From Botryosphaeria dothidea (lineage: Eukaryota > Ascomycota > Dothideomycetes > Botryosphaeriales > Botryosphaeriaceae), in assembly GCA_011503125.2 (NCBI GenBank), contig WWBZ02000051.1:2666001-2730000 (forward strand): a stretch of DNA of 64,000 nucleotides. The letters are read 5' to 3'. The position numbers and the translations under genes were made by a program. A model generated the notes under the pieces. That model worked only from the letters and a program-made list of their open reading frames with translations. It was not told the DNA's origin and searched no databases. How positions within the stretch are numbered: the stretch's first letter is position 1; each line of letters starts with the position of its first letter. This document shows, piece after piece, positions 11,823-23,267 of this stretch.

Positions 11823-14504
11823 TTAGGAAGCAAGCTTCGACTTCTCCCTCTTCTTGCCCTTCTGTGGGGTAGAGCCGATGATCGAGTCGAACGTCTTGGT
11901 CGGGTCGTTGCTGTGGCTGCTGACCGGGCGAGGCATCTCTCCCGTCGGAGAAACTCCAGTGGGCAGCGGCAAGGCCTCCAATCCGAGCATTACACTTTCG
12001 CGGACATGGCTCCGTCGATCGATGCTGCTCGCTCTCGAACCCGCCCTGAGTCTGGGCATGCCAGGCTCAGGGAGGGGCTCGTTGATGTCTTCCTCGACCG
12101 CACCGGGAAGCATGCCGGGCTGATCCAGGCTCCACTTCTCCGCCATTTGCCAGCAGTGGCTCCGGCGGTAGACGCCCTCAACTCCGTGCTCGACAACATC
12201 CGACGGCAGGGAAACGACGCCAGAACCACCGGCAATGCCGTACCATGCGCGTCCTTGGTTCTTGACATCCTTGGCCCACGGAACACCAGAGCGCGGCGGC
12301 TCGCACAGGAAGTACTCGACGCCCTTGGTCCACTTGATTCCAGGCGCATCGATAACGAGCATAGGCAGGGACTGGATAACTGCATACATGAAGAGCCAGT
12401 GGCCAATGCGGAGATCGCGAATCTCTTCGATGTTCTTCCGGTGCATCGAAGACTTCTCCAGTTGCCGGAAGGAATCCAGGAAAGGCGTGGAAATGTCAGC
12501 ATCCTCGTTGTGAGTCTTCTTCATCATTTGAGCGACCTCATCATCCTTGAGATCCTTCTTGCGAGCCTTAGTATCCTTCTTTTCGTCGCCCTTACCGAAA
12601 TCGCTACGAGTCAAGCGAAGATCAGGTATCATGGGGCAGTCAAAGGGAACCGGAGGCTGGAAGGGCGGGACGCTGCGATCAAATTCGCTAAGGACCAAGC
12701 GGAGCGCACGGAACATCGGCTCTCCGTTTCCAGCATCCTCGTCTGTGGAAGCGGAGTCCATAGTGCGCGTCGTCAGGTTTTCGCGGTCAACCAAGAGATC
12801 GTATAGACAGGAGAAATCGTGGTAGAGGTCCTGCAGAACAAGTCTGTTCAAACCGTCCGTTTCCAGATTGTTCTTCTTGGAATTGGCCTTCGGCGGCCAA
12901 GCTCCGTACTTCGACTTGTAGTAGCTGATGACGTGCTTCCGGGTGGCCATGAAGGCATTGCGCCAAGCATCGAACCGGACGGTCTTACGCTCCTCGGAAG
13001 TCTTGCTGTTCATGATACCGGAGAAGACACCAGGGAAGTCAAAGTCGATCAATCTTGAAGTGAAGTTTCTCAACCGAATTTCCAAGTCCATCGAGGCTCT
13101 TTCCATACGGTCGCGAGTGTTTCGGGAGATCATCTCGAACTTGGGGCTCCTGGCATTCTTGATTTGCTCGTACTTGCCGACAGCATGCACGAAGGCTTCG
13201 TTGTACAACATGACCGAGCGCATGCGCTCGCCCAGAATGATGCCCTCAATCGTCTTCTCGCGACTGGCCCTGCCATCTGCCAGGTGGAGTTCATCCACGT
13301 AGCTATCAAAACTGGATGCTGCAATTTCTCCAAAAGTCGAGCCGTCCAGGTTGGAGAATTCGTAGTGCTTCAACAACTCCGAAACCTGCAGGAAAATGGC
13401 GAAGATGGTTTGGCGCGTGGGCGTTGCTACCAAAGACTGGCCCACCAAGAATGCGAAAAGGTTCCTTGTGGCGATGTACGTTTCTAGATCGTCAGGAGTC
13501 ATGGGCGGGGCTGAGCCGCCAGGAGTCGGTACCTGGCCATCGCTGCTAAGCTTCAGAGGGAGATACAGGTGGATTTCGGAGCTCGGCAGTTCTAGCGAAT
13601 CGTTCATCAGTTCCCTCGAGGCCTTCGAGCTGACCTCCTCGCTCTCGATGTCGGAAGCGCGCGGGGTATTCGGCGATACCGGCGATGAGTTCTGGGCATT
13701 GATGTCCATGTTCTGGACCTGCGTGTCGAGCGTGCCCCGCCTGTCGCCGTTCATGATGGCGGGGTTGCTGTAAATTCCGCCATAGGCAAGCTGGGTAAGG
13801 ACGGTCGAAGAGGCATAGATGGTGGAGTCGACCTTGAAACAGGGGCCCTTCCCGGATGTGCGGGGGTACAGGTAAACATAGGTGTCTCCTTGCTCGTCCC
13901 ACAGCTCCGGCACCCTTTCTGCATTTTGCAGCAATGAAACGGGGTAGTCAGGCTTTCCCTCGTGGCCTACTATCCAGGCCTGGGGCCCAGTCGGCCCCGC
14001 CTCGCTCTTTCTGGTCTTGGTCCCGAAGAAGGATTTTCTCTTGAGCTTGTTTGACGCGGCGGCATTGCCGGGATCGAGGTGGCCGTCTGCGGTCACCTGG
14101 AGGAGGGCGGATTCGGGGCGGAGGGAGGTTTCGCTGTCCGGGCGCATCTGGCTGGCTGGCCTCGATGAGTTGCGCGATGAGCAGCGGGAGGCGGAATCGA
14201 CGCGGACGGGAGGAGGGGGAGGAAGGTCGCCGCCATCGTCGGTGTAGCTCCGGATAGTGGACTGGCGATCGATGCTCTGTGGAATGGGCGGGACTGGCGG
14301 CTCCTCTACTGCCACGGGCGGCTGGACTGAGGACGAGCGGTCGCGGCTCTGAGATCTGTTCAACCTAGCGGAAATGGAGCGGCGTCTGCCTCTCGACGTA
14401 GTGGAATCGGGCTCTGCAGCAGGCGGCTCCTGCTTCGCCGCCTCCGCCAGGTTGACGGAGGACAGGTTGAACAGAGAGGTCAGGCGCTTTGCGGCTGATG
14501 ACAT
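11823..14504 (-). CDS. Large conserved fungal protein, PH/DUF8004-like, 893 aa
   Basis: A single long exon. The start is placed at MSSAAKRLTSLFNLSS (14504), because the 14 residues further upstream are GC-rich leader without a recognisable pattern. The N-terminal 170 residues are rich in Ser, Pro and Arg. A region around residues 170-260 (KSFFGTKTRKS, then WIVGHEGKPDYPVSLL and YVYLYPRTSGKGPCFKVDS) looks like a lipid- or protein-binding beta fold. A long mainly helical part containing FLVGQSLVATPTRQ and a late WYGIAGGSGVVSLPSDVVEHG block follows. I associate the pattern with a fungal DUF8004-type family; that memory is not certain and no biochemical role is known to me. No signal peptide or membrane segment is seen, so a cytoplasmic location is likely. 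Confidence 0.75.
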   Translation of the reverse strand: MSSAAKRLTSLFNLSSVNLAEAAKQEPPAAEPDSTTSRGRRRSISARLNRSQSRDRSSSVQPPVAVEEPPVPPIPQSIDRQSTIRSYTDDGGDLPPPPPVRVDSASRCSSRNSSRPASQMRPDSETSLRPESALLQVTADGHLDPGNAAASNKLKRKSFFGTKTRKSEAGPTGPQAWIVGHEGKPDYPVSLLQNAERVPELWDEQGDTYVYLYPRTSGKGPCFKVDSTIYASSTVLTQLAYGGIYSNPAIMNGDRRGTLDTQVQNMDINAQNSSPVSPNTPRASDIESEEVSSKASRELMNDSLELPSSEIHLYLPLKLSSDGQVPTPGGSAPPMTPDDLETYIATRNLFAFLVGQSLVATPTRQTIFAIFLQVSELLKHYEFSNLDGSTFGEIAASSFDSYVDELHLADGRASREKTIEGIILGERMRSVMLYNEAFVHAVGKYEQIKNARSPKFEMISRNTRDRMERASMDLEIRLRNFTSRLIDFDFPGVFSGIMNSKTSEERKTVRFDAWRNAFMATRKHVISYYKSKYGAWPPKANSKKNNLETDGLNRLVLQDLYHDFSCLYDLLVDRENLTTRTMDSASTDEDAGNGEPMFRALRLVLSEFDRSVPPFQPPVPFDCPMIPDLRLTRSDFGKGDEKKDTKARKKDLKDDEVAQMMKKTHNEDADISTPFLDSFRQLEKSSMHRKNIEEIRDLRIGHWLFMYAVIQSLPMLVIDAPGIKWTKGVEYFLCEPPRSGVPWAKDVKNQGRAWYGIAGGSGVVSLPSDVVEHGVEGVYRRSHCWQMAEKWSLDQPGMLPGAVEEDINEPLPEPGMPRLRAGSRASSIDRRSHVRESVMLGLEALPLPTGVSPTGEMPRPVSSHSNDPTKTFDSIIGSTPQKGKKREKSKLAS

Positions 14505-15838
14505 GGTGGGTGGTCGGAGGGCCTTCCCGCGCGCCGCGCAACGCAATATTCAGTGAATCTGGGAAAGGAGAAGGGTTTGCGCGCACGCAGTAATGGAGGG
14601 AAAGGACGAGAGGCGGCGTAGAATAGGAGCGGCGGCTGTTTCGGCAGCTGAGGGGGGGCAGCAACACGTAACGTAAATTTTAAGGGACTGTCAGGGCGAT
14701 GTGACAAGCTTCGGCAGCACGGTCGATCTGTTGCGTCGTCTGGGGTGGCTTGGACGGAGTGGGCGTGTGGGCGCAGCTCAGGCGGCCATTGGACTCGCCG
14801 CCATCAATCACGAGTCGCCCGTACCTCTGCATCCGAATATCGATCTGCTGCTACCAGGCCTCTTGCAGCGCGAGGTGCCCGCGCGGGAGGCTGATCGAGG
14901 GCGGCGGTACCGTAGGCGCACTGACTGGCGGCCGTCGCCCTCGCCAGCTTGACATCATCGTGGGCGGCGATGGCGGAGGCCGCCCGCACCGCCTGCCAAA
15001 CAGCCCGCCGTCCGCCCGCCGCCGCCCGCCCAGGGGGCGTCGCCTGGCCAGATCCGGGCCCGCGGAACGGGGCTGCCACCATGATTATTTATATCACGCC
15101 CTATCGATAAGTGCGCCGTGAGCCTCACCGCGCGGTTTTAATGCGCTGCCAGTCTTGCACGGCGTCCATGCGGCGGCATGTGCAATCTGCGCGTGGGTGC
15201 CAGCGGTGCAATCAATGCCTCCGGGACGAGGCCACGCAACGTCTCGCCGAGCGCCGAGCGGAGTGCGTTGGCCCAGCGCGCCCGAGTTGTCTCCCGACAG
15301 ACGGCAGCCCTCAGCCGCACCGCCTGCGTGGCCGCCTGCTGTTGTTGTACGTGTACGGGCGCTGATGCCTGCCGTGCAACACGGACAGGAGATCAACCCC
15401 CCTAGCCACCGAGCGCTGCGCGCCCCACGTTGGTCCATTATTTTGCTCAGCGAGCTCAATCTTAGACAATATCCATGATCGCCCCTCATCATCCGCCTCC
15501 CCCTAGACGGAGAACTTTGACCTTCGGCTGCGGTACGTGCCGGAGCAAGGGTTCGGAGCAAAAGAGAGAGGCGGAGAGGTGGCTCAGCCGACGGTTGGCG
15601 CAGGAAACAAACGTCTATGTACGGCCTCGAATGGAGTCAGCAGAACCTAGTCCTGCGTCTGACGCAATCCTGCTGTAGCAATCATGCCAAGCATTTCCGA
15701 ACGCGTGCTATGTCGCAAGCGTTCCGCTAACGGTCGGGAGACAGCGCGTCAAGGCCAGAGCAAGAGTGGGCTGCTGGTGCTGACGAAAATCCGCGCCGAC
15801 CTCGCGTTGGTGGCGCAAACATCGACAAAGCCACAGCC
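14505..15838. other. GC-rich intergenic between divergent genes
   Basis: About 1.3 kb separates the minus-strand gene from the aminotransferase gene. It is GC-rich, with many overlapping spurious frames on both strands and no frame that carries domain motifs. It must contain both promoters; no clear TATA element was assigned. Confidence 0.45.
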
Positions 15839-17312
15839 ATGGCGACGAAACCCCTCATTAACCTCCTCCGCGGCTGGCCCAACACGTCGCTGCTCCCTGC
15901 AGCACTGATCAAACAGGCGGCAGACAGCGTCCTGACGCGCTCTGAAATCGCGTTCCCGGGATTGCTGTATGGCCCTGATCCGGGAGACCCGGGGGCCCGC
16001 AAATCCATCGCTGCGTGGCTGACGGACTTCTACCATCCGAGCGAGCCGGTGACGGATGAGAGGATTACAATCACGGGAGGGGCGTCACAGAACTTGGGCT
16101 GTATCCTGCAGGTCTTCACCGACCCAATCTCCACCCGAAATGTCTGGCTCAGCTCTCCCGCCTACTTTCTGGCCTTCCGCATCTTCGACGACGCTGGTTT
16201 CGCCAGGAAATTGCGCTCCGTGCCGGAGGACGATGGAGGCATCGACGTAGCCTTCCTGCGGCAGCAGCTAACAAAGAGCGAAGAGAAGGCGAGGGCGAGT
16301 GGAAACACAGAGCCGGTATGTCACCAATCGACCGAGGCTGCCTGCATATTAGTTGACGCAACGTAAGACCCTGAAGCCCGCTCGTCCCTGGCGTAAAATC
16401 TACCGTCACGTCATTTATGTCGTCCCGTCTTTCTCAAATCCCTCCTCCGTCACGATGCCACTTGAGCGGCGGAAGGAGCTGGTGAAACTAGCCCGGGAAT
16501 TCGACGCCCTCGTCATATGCGACGACGTCTACGACTTTCTGCAATGGCCTGCAGCAACTGACACAGATGAGTCGGTTCTGAACAAAGCACCGCTCCCTAG
16601 GGTTGTCGATATCGATCGTTTCCTGGATGGCGGGGCTGAAAGAGAAGGAGCGGATGGCTTCGGCAACGTAGCAAGCAACGGCAGCTTTAGTAAAATAGCG
16701 GGACCTGGTCTCAGGACCGGCTGGGTCGAAGGTACCACTAAATTGGCGTACGGGGTTTCGCAAGCTGGCACTTCGAGGTCCGGCGGAGCACCATCGCAGC
16801 TCACGTCGACGTATGTTGCGCAGCTGCTCGAATCCGGGAAGCTTCAGGAGCACATCAGCGGGACGCTGCAGCCTGCCTATGCGGCACGCTACCGCGCGAT
16901 GATGGCAGCCATCGAGAAGCACCTCGTGCCTCTTGGCGTCAAGCTGCCACAACCGAGCAGAGAAATAGTGGGTGGATATTTCGTCTGGATCTTACTGCCG
17001 TCACCGGTCAAGGGCGCCGAGGTCGCGCGTGTCGCCAAGGAGCAAGAGAACCTGATCGTTGCAGAAGGTGAGCTGTTCGAGGTGCCCGGCGACGCAGCCA
17101 GGGTGAATTTCCCATGTGACATCCGACTGTGCTTTAGCTGGGAAGAAGTTGACCGCCTCGGCGAAGGGATCGAACGGCTGGCTCGAGTCATCAGTCAGCT
17201 GCAGCGCGGAGATGCGGCGGTCGACCAGGACAAGCGGGCCGGAATACTACCCGAGGCGGGAGCAGGCCAGACTGGGAAGCTGGGACAGGGTGGCGCTGCA
17301 GACTACTGGTGA
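15839..17312 (+). CDS. PLP-dependent class I/II aminotransferase, 473 aa
   Basis: Two exons, join(15839..16315,16368..17312); donor GTATGT after NTEP, acceptor AAG before TLKPARPW, phase 0. Fold-type I features appear in order: the N-terminal LLRGWPN segment, LLYGPDPGDPGAR, the cofactor-contact ITGGASQNL, PSFSNPSS, the DDVY cofactor aspartate region (211-214), and the Schiff-base lysine in SFSKIAGPGLRTGW (Lys268, with Arg275 for phosphate or substrate). It belongs to the same broad group as 2-aminoadipate and aromatic aminotransferases and the uncharacterised yeast YER152C. The substrate cannot be read from the sequence. No targeting signal is evident, so the protein is probably cytosolic. 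Confidence 0.88.
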
Positions 17313-19041
17313 TGTCTGACGGTCGCGGGCGAGTAGTGGAGGCGAGGATGAAGAAAGTAGTCGAAAAGAGCAAGCAGGAAATAAGCACTATAGAGCATAA
17401 TTTTGCCAGCGAACCACAGGCGGCCACCGACGAGCACACGACGGCTTTAGGGCGGCAGACGACCATCGCAGATCCCAGCTTCTGGAAGCATGTGCGACAG
17501 CAAGGTGCGGGGCAAGCTGCGCGATGGAGGGGTCACAGTCACGGCGATGACGGCGAGTTGCACATGGCTGCCCCAGGCCAGCGCTAGGCGGGCGCGGTTC
17601 TTTCTGCCTCTTTCTATTTTTCTTTCTGCTGTGACTGGTCATGCCGCACCAAACAGCGCCGTCGACGTCTGGCAGGCGTGCTCGTGCGACCGCCCGAATG
17701 GGCTGTGGGCACCCGGAAGCGGCAGGCGCAAGACACGATCCAGGTCCCTTCATTACAAGCGTTACAGGTACAGTGAGGTCGCGGGTGCAGAGGCGGCTAC
17801 AGAGGCGGCTATAGGCCGACGGGCGATAGTCCAGCAATAGCAGGACAATAGCAGCCAACAAAGTTTGGCCAAGCCTTTGTCGGCAGCGCAAACTTCACGG
17901 CCCGTTTGACGGCCGTCGGGGCGGCCGGGGGCGCGCCCGCGCAGGGTTGGCGGAGAGGCCGCTGATTGCTCGCCGCCAGATTACGCTCTGCGGGCAGGCG
18001 GCAGACTAAAGCGGGCGAATGACCTCTGCAGCCTATGGGCGGGCGCGGGGGAAGGGTACCTGAGACGCAGCTTGGGCGCATGCGCCGCCGAGGTTTCAAC
18101 TGCAGGCCGATCAGGGCAAGCGCGTGGCTTGACTGGCCGGGGCTCTCGCGCTCAGGGACAGGGCCGCCGCGTCGACTTCTGCACATCCACATCGAACAAC
18201 TGGCCACCGGCCCACTCGTGGAATGTTTCATTGCCAATCGCCGCTCGTTACTTGACTTGCCAGAGCAGGAGCTCGGCGCGCGCTCAGAGAAGCAAAGGGC
18301 CCCCGGTCACACGTTCGGCGCGCCGCACAGCGCCCTGCTGCCCGCATTCCTCCCCTTGCCGTTGCCTCGATGCCTCGCCGCATGCCATCGCCAAAGCAGG
18401 CAGCTGCTCTTCGGCGTGATGAGGGCCACGAGGGGCGTCGCCGTGACCCTCGCAGCGTGTCACTCGCGGCGGCCGACTCGCTGCCGGCACGGGAGCAGCC
18501 CGTTTGCCAGCGGGCTTGGGAGAGTGGACGGGGGGAATATGGTCCTATAAATCAGGATGTGCCAGCGGGTGCGGAGACGGCAGCGGCCCACTTGAAACCG
18601 CGTCTAGGAGTCTTTGGCAGGGAGCCGCCCAAGTTAGCAGTGAGTCGAAAATCTATGTTTCATGTTTCTCGCTGGCTCGCCGGCCGCGCTATAAAACATA
18701 CGCGGCCACCGCCCTCCCCCTCGCCTTCCACCACCTGCCCTTCATAGAGTTGTGCGAGCCACAGCGTTTCTTTTGTGGCTGCTGACAGCTACACTGTTTT
18801 TCCTCTTGTCACTCGTCACTCTTTCACAATTGTACCCACAATACGAGCTGCCTCTTCAAAAGGCTGCCCCAACCTTCTCTCGACGCGTACATTCCATTCG
18901 CCCCAGTCTTGCGCATTCTGCGACCAACCTCGCGCCAACACAAGACTCGCTTCGACCTTCGGTGCTGTGCACTGACAAGGCTTTATCTACCAGCTCAACA
19001 CACTCTCCTTCCTCTCCCATTTCCGAAGCAGGCACTTCATC
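17313..19041. other. GC-rich intergenic, promoter side of the GH55 gene
   Basis: About 1.7 kb without a supportable gene. Several frames of 90-170 codons exist on both strands, but they overlap each other, have no motifs and arise from high GC. The final 350 bp carry a TATA box and a pyrimidine-rich leader before the glucanase gene. Confidence 0.45.
18690..18696 (+). promoter_or_regulatory. TATA box candidate for the GH55 gene
   Basis: TATAAAA about 350 bp before the ATG at 19042, followed by a C/T-rich stretch. It would imply a long 5'UTR or leader intron. Confidence 0.4.
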
Positions 19042-21479
19042 ATGATCGCATTCAGCACCACCGCGCTAGCCCTCGCGCTGCGCTTCCTCATTCTCGGCGC
19101 CGCTCCCACCAACGCGGTGCCCACTCCCCAGCTCGTCAGTGTCGAGGCTGGCGTCTCCGTTCCCGGTATCGACGTCAGCGTCTCCGCCGACGCTGGAACC
19201 TCTGCCGCCGCCGCCTCCTCGTACTGGGTTGCCGACATCAAGCGCCAGGGCGCCCCCGCCTTTGGCAACGCCGACTTCAAGATCTTCCGCAACGTCAAGG
19301 ACTACGGCGCCAAGGGTGATGGCTCCACTGACGACACCGAGGCCATCAACTCCGCCATCAGCGACGGCAACCGCTGCGGCGACAACTGTGACTCCACCAC
19401 CGTCACTCCCGCCCTGGTCTACATCCCCCCTGGGTAAGTCTTATGATTTGTCATTCACCAATCACTTTCTGACAGGTGCCCAGAACCTACATCGTGAGCA
19501 AGCCGATTGTCCAGTACTACTACACCCAGATTGTTGGTGACATCGTCGATCTCCCCGTTATCAAGGCCGCTGCTGGTTTCCAGGGCATGGCCGTCATTGA
19601 TGCTGACCCCTATAATGATGATGGCTCCAACTGGTACACCAACCAGAACAACTTCTTCCGCCAGATTCGCAACCTTGTCATCGATCTTACTGGTATGCCG
19701 GCCTCTTCTGGCGCTGGTATCCACTGGCAGGTCGCCCAGGCCACCAGTCTCCAGAACATCCGTTTTGAGATGATTCAGGGTGGTACCGACAACAAGCAGC
19801 AGGGTATCTTCATGGACAACGGCTCCGGTGGCTTCATGACTGATCTCACCTTCAACGGCGGTAATTACGGTGCCTTCCTCGGTAGCCAGCAGTTCACTAC
19901 CCGCAACCTGACCTTCAACGGCTGCAACACCGCCATCTTCATGAACTGGAACTGGCTCTGGACCTTCCACGGCTTGAGCATCAACGACTGCCAGGTTGGT
20001 ATTGATATGGCCAACTCGCCTTCCAACCAGACCGTCGGCTCCGTCATCGTTCTCGACAGTACCTTCACGAACACCCCGCTCGGCGTCAACACCTCTTTCA
20101 GCCAGAACAGCGTCCCTGCTACCGGCGGTACCCTTGTCCTCGACAACGTTGATTTCAGTGGCAGTCAGACGGCCGTTCTCTCTTCTGGCTCCTCCGTTCT
20201 CGCCGGTGGCTCCACGGTCGCTTCTTGGGTTCAAGGCAAGGAGTACATCAACAGTGCCGGCACACGCATCCAGAAGGAGGTTGACTTCAGCAAACCCACT
20301 CCTCTTCTCAAGGACGGCAAGATCTTCACCCGCTCCAAGCCGCAGTATGGAGGCTACGCTTCCAGCGCTTTCGTGAGCATCAAGGATGCTGGTGCTGCTG
20401 GCGATGGCAAGACCGACGACACGGCTGCTATCCAGAAGGCTCTCGATGCTCTCACGGACGACCAGATCCTGTACTTTGACCACGGCGCTTACCTGATCTC
20501 CGATACCATCACTGTTCCTGGCAACAAGAACATCAAGATCACTGGTGAAATCCTGCCTGAGCTCCTGGCCACCGGTGACAAGTTCAGCGACCAGAACAAC
20601 CCCGTCCCCGTTTTCAAGATGGGCAGCGCCAACGACACCGGCAGCATTGAGATGAGCGATTTCATCGTCGGAACTCAGGGCCCCGCTCCTGGTGCTATCC
20701 TTATGGAGTGGAATGTTGCCTCTGAGCCTGGTGCTGGCGCGCTGTGGGATGTGCACTTCCGTGTGGCAGGCTATGCCGGCTCTGACCTCCAGTCTGACAA
20801 GTGCGCGAAGAACCCCAACTCGACGCACGATGCCAACCCCGAGTGCGAAGGCGCTTTCCTGCTCTTCCACGCGACCGAGACAGCCAGTGTTTACGTTGAG
20901 AACTGCTGGTTCTGGGTTGCCGACCACGAGCTCGACCTTTCTGACCACGGCCAGATCGATATCTACAACGGCCGCGGTGTCCTGATTGAGTCGACCAACC
21001 CCGTCTGGTTCTGGGGCACCGCCTCTGAGCACAACGTCCTGTACAACTACCAGCTCAAGGGTGCCAGGAACACCTTCCTTGGCCACATTCAAACTGAGAC
21101 GCCCTACTTCCAGTCCAACCCTGACGCTACGAAGCCCTTCACTGTCCAGTCATCCTGGTCCGACCCTGACTTCAGCAGTGCTTCTGCGCAGGGTGGCAAG
21201 AAGGCTTGGGGTGTGCGCTTCATTGATAGCTCGGACGTGGTCGTGTACGGTGCCGGTCTGTACTCGTTCTTCGAGAACTACGACCAGGAGTGCGTCAGCG
21301 CCAACAACTGCCAGAACAACATGGTCTCGTACGAGGGCACCAACTCCAACGTTCAGCTGTTCGGTCTGTCCACGAAGGCGTCTGTGGCCATGGTCACAGT
21401 CGAGGGCGATGGCGTTGTCCTGGATGCCGACAACCGCAGCAACTTCTGTGCTACGATTGGCCACTTTGCTGAGTCGTAG
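19042..21479 (+). CDS. Secreted GH55 exo-1,3-beta-glucanase (glucan 1,3-beta-glucosidase), 795 aa
   Basis: Two exons, join(19042..19433,19484..21479). The acceptor is the second CAG, giving the family sequence IPPG|TYIVSKPIVQYY. A signal peptide covers residues 1-25, and a short pro-like stretch ends near KRQ. Two pectate-lyase-like beta-helix halves follow, each opening with the signature (V/I)KDYGAKGDG-type turn: DYGAKGDGSTDDT near residue 92 and KDAGAAGDGKTDDT in the second half. The conserved MEWNVASE, NPECEGAF and WFWVADHELD segments belong to the active-site half. GH55 enzymes release glucose from the non-reducing end of beta-1,3-glucan, in cell-wall remodelling, reserve-glucan use or mycoparasitism. 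Length is normal for the family. Confidence 0.93.
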
Positions 21480-23267
21480 ACAGATTGCATGTAACCTCTT
21501 TTTTTGGTTTCATATGGTGGAGGGACTGTCACTTCCTGGCAACCGACCTAGTATCCTACCACCCTTGTACAGATTTATGCAGCATTCTTCTGCCCTCCGC
21601 AGGCTTGCGGGGAGCATCACTCTTTGAGGTTTGGAGCTGGCTCTAGTTTATGATTTGCAATTCTCTTCTTCAAGGCCCCTCTCGATGTTTGATACCCCAA
21701 CGGGAGAGTGGAGTTTCACCGCTGGCCTCTTTTTGATGGATAACGATTTTCTTTTCTTTGCATTTTCTGCTGAACACAATCGACAAGGTACATGGGCATG
21801 GTGGGATAGAAAAATGGCGGCCACTAGCGGCTGTTCTTTTGGTCTATCAAGGGATGGATGGCTAATTCCTTGCTTCCTACTGCATTTGGGCGGTCGTCAC
21901 GGTACATATGGAACTTTATCCCCTCCAAGAGCATAGTTTGGCAATGAACACTTGCATCCCATAGCATTCAGATAGGCATACACGGGAAGTGGCGCAGGAC
22001 TCATGATCAATAGCATTCTAACACTTTTCCGCGCCGAACACAAATTCCTCATCTGCATCCTGTCAAAATCACATGCCGGTTGTATCAGGAACTCAATATC
22101 TGCGACGATCTCCTGCAGCTATTGTTTGTTATTGATGTTTTTTTTTTTTTTGGAATGTGTTTTTTGTCTTGACACATAGAAAGTATTATGTCCACTCCAA
22201 CAAGCGGCCCTCCTTTACCACGCTTCTGGGTCGCCTCCAAATCAATCTGTGCGCTCCCAACCTTCGCAACTTCTTGTCCGAAAGCATATTTGCTAATAAC
22301 CCAAGGCATGCGTGATTGCGCGGCCTTCCTCTTTTACTGTCAGCGCTCAGGGCGGGGGCCTCTTCCCCCTCAGAGGAGTTTGCCGGAGATTACTCCTCCG
22401 CGCCTTTTTCTTGGTCGGTTCTGCAGGCGAGCCTCGCCCTTCTTCAGCAACCATGCAAGAGAGCTGCAAAATGCCCCCGACCAATCGCTTCATCCCCCCC
22501 CCCCCCCCCCTTCCATCATACGTTCGTGCGTGATGATCTTGCGCTTTTCGCGCGCCAACGGTCCGATCTTTTTTTTTCCCCATGCCCTTGAGAATGTTTC
22601 AAAGGGGGCGTCGATGTCTTGCCATTGCGCCATTGGCGACTTATTCGGTCCCGCATAAGACTCGTCAAGTACAAGTTCATGCGGCGCATTGAGGTGCCGT
22701 GTTCCGGTGTGCATGTCGGGGTGAGCGATGTGCGTCGGTCCCTGATTCTGATCTGCGCGGCGATCGAGGCGATCCCTTTCTCTTTCTTTCTTGCCCATCG
22801 CCTTGACCAGCTGTGGCTTTTATGGCGCATGCGGGCAATGAGGATGTACATGACATTTCGTGTGCCCAGTGCGGGCGGGCATTTTTCATTTCGATCGAAT
22901 TGCATGTGTAGGTGGTATGAGTGATGGTGGTCTGCTTTCTACCTACCGTTCTTGTCCCCGCGTGGAAGTACTTTCCCTTGGTTTTCCAGCCGTCTTTTCT
23001 TGCTTGCGAGGATGACTGGGAGGCTTCCCGTGCTAAGCGCTAGAGAAGGCGCGGGACGATGTATAGAAGGCTTCGATCGGACGCATAAGCATTCCAGCCG
23101 CCTTCCTGTTCCTCGCTCTCTTCCGCCTTTAGCCAAACGACGACGACCAACCACCAACCACGCGTCCGTCACCTCGTTTAATATAGTGCTCTCTCCCGTG
23201 TATTTTCCCTTCTAATGCAGTTTCCCCTCTATTTTCCGTGCGTGACTTGGCCATCTTATTCCATCAA
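21480..23267. other. Intergenic with homopolymer tracts
   Basis: Convergent 3' flanks of the glucanase and the methyltransferase genes. It contains a 15-T run (22138-22152) and a 17-C run (22494-22510). No gene with recognisable features was found. Confidence 0.5.
22494..22510 (+). repeat. Poly-C homopolymer, 17 nt
   Basis: An uninterrupted run of 17 C, unusual in length for nuclear DNA and prone to slippage and sequencing error. Confidence 0.85.

Noticed and set aside
11742..12806. 354-codon plus-strand frame
   Set aside because: Antisense to the well-supported 893-residue gene; no motifs, produced by codon bias of the real strand.
17490..18747. Several 90-170 codon frames on both strands
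   Set aside because: They overlap one another in a GC-rich intergenic region and show no domain, signal or splice support.
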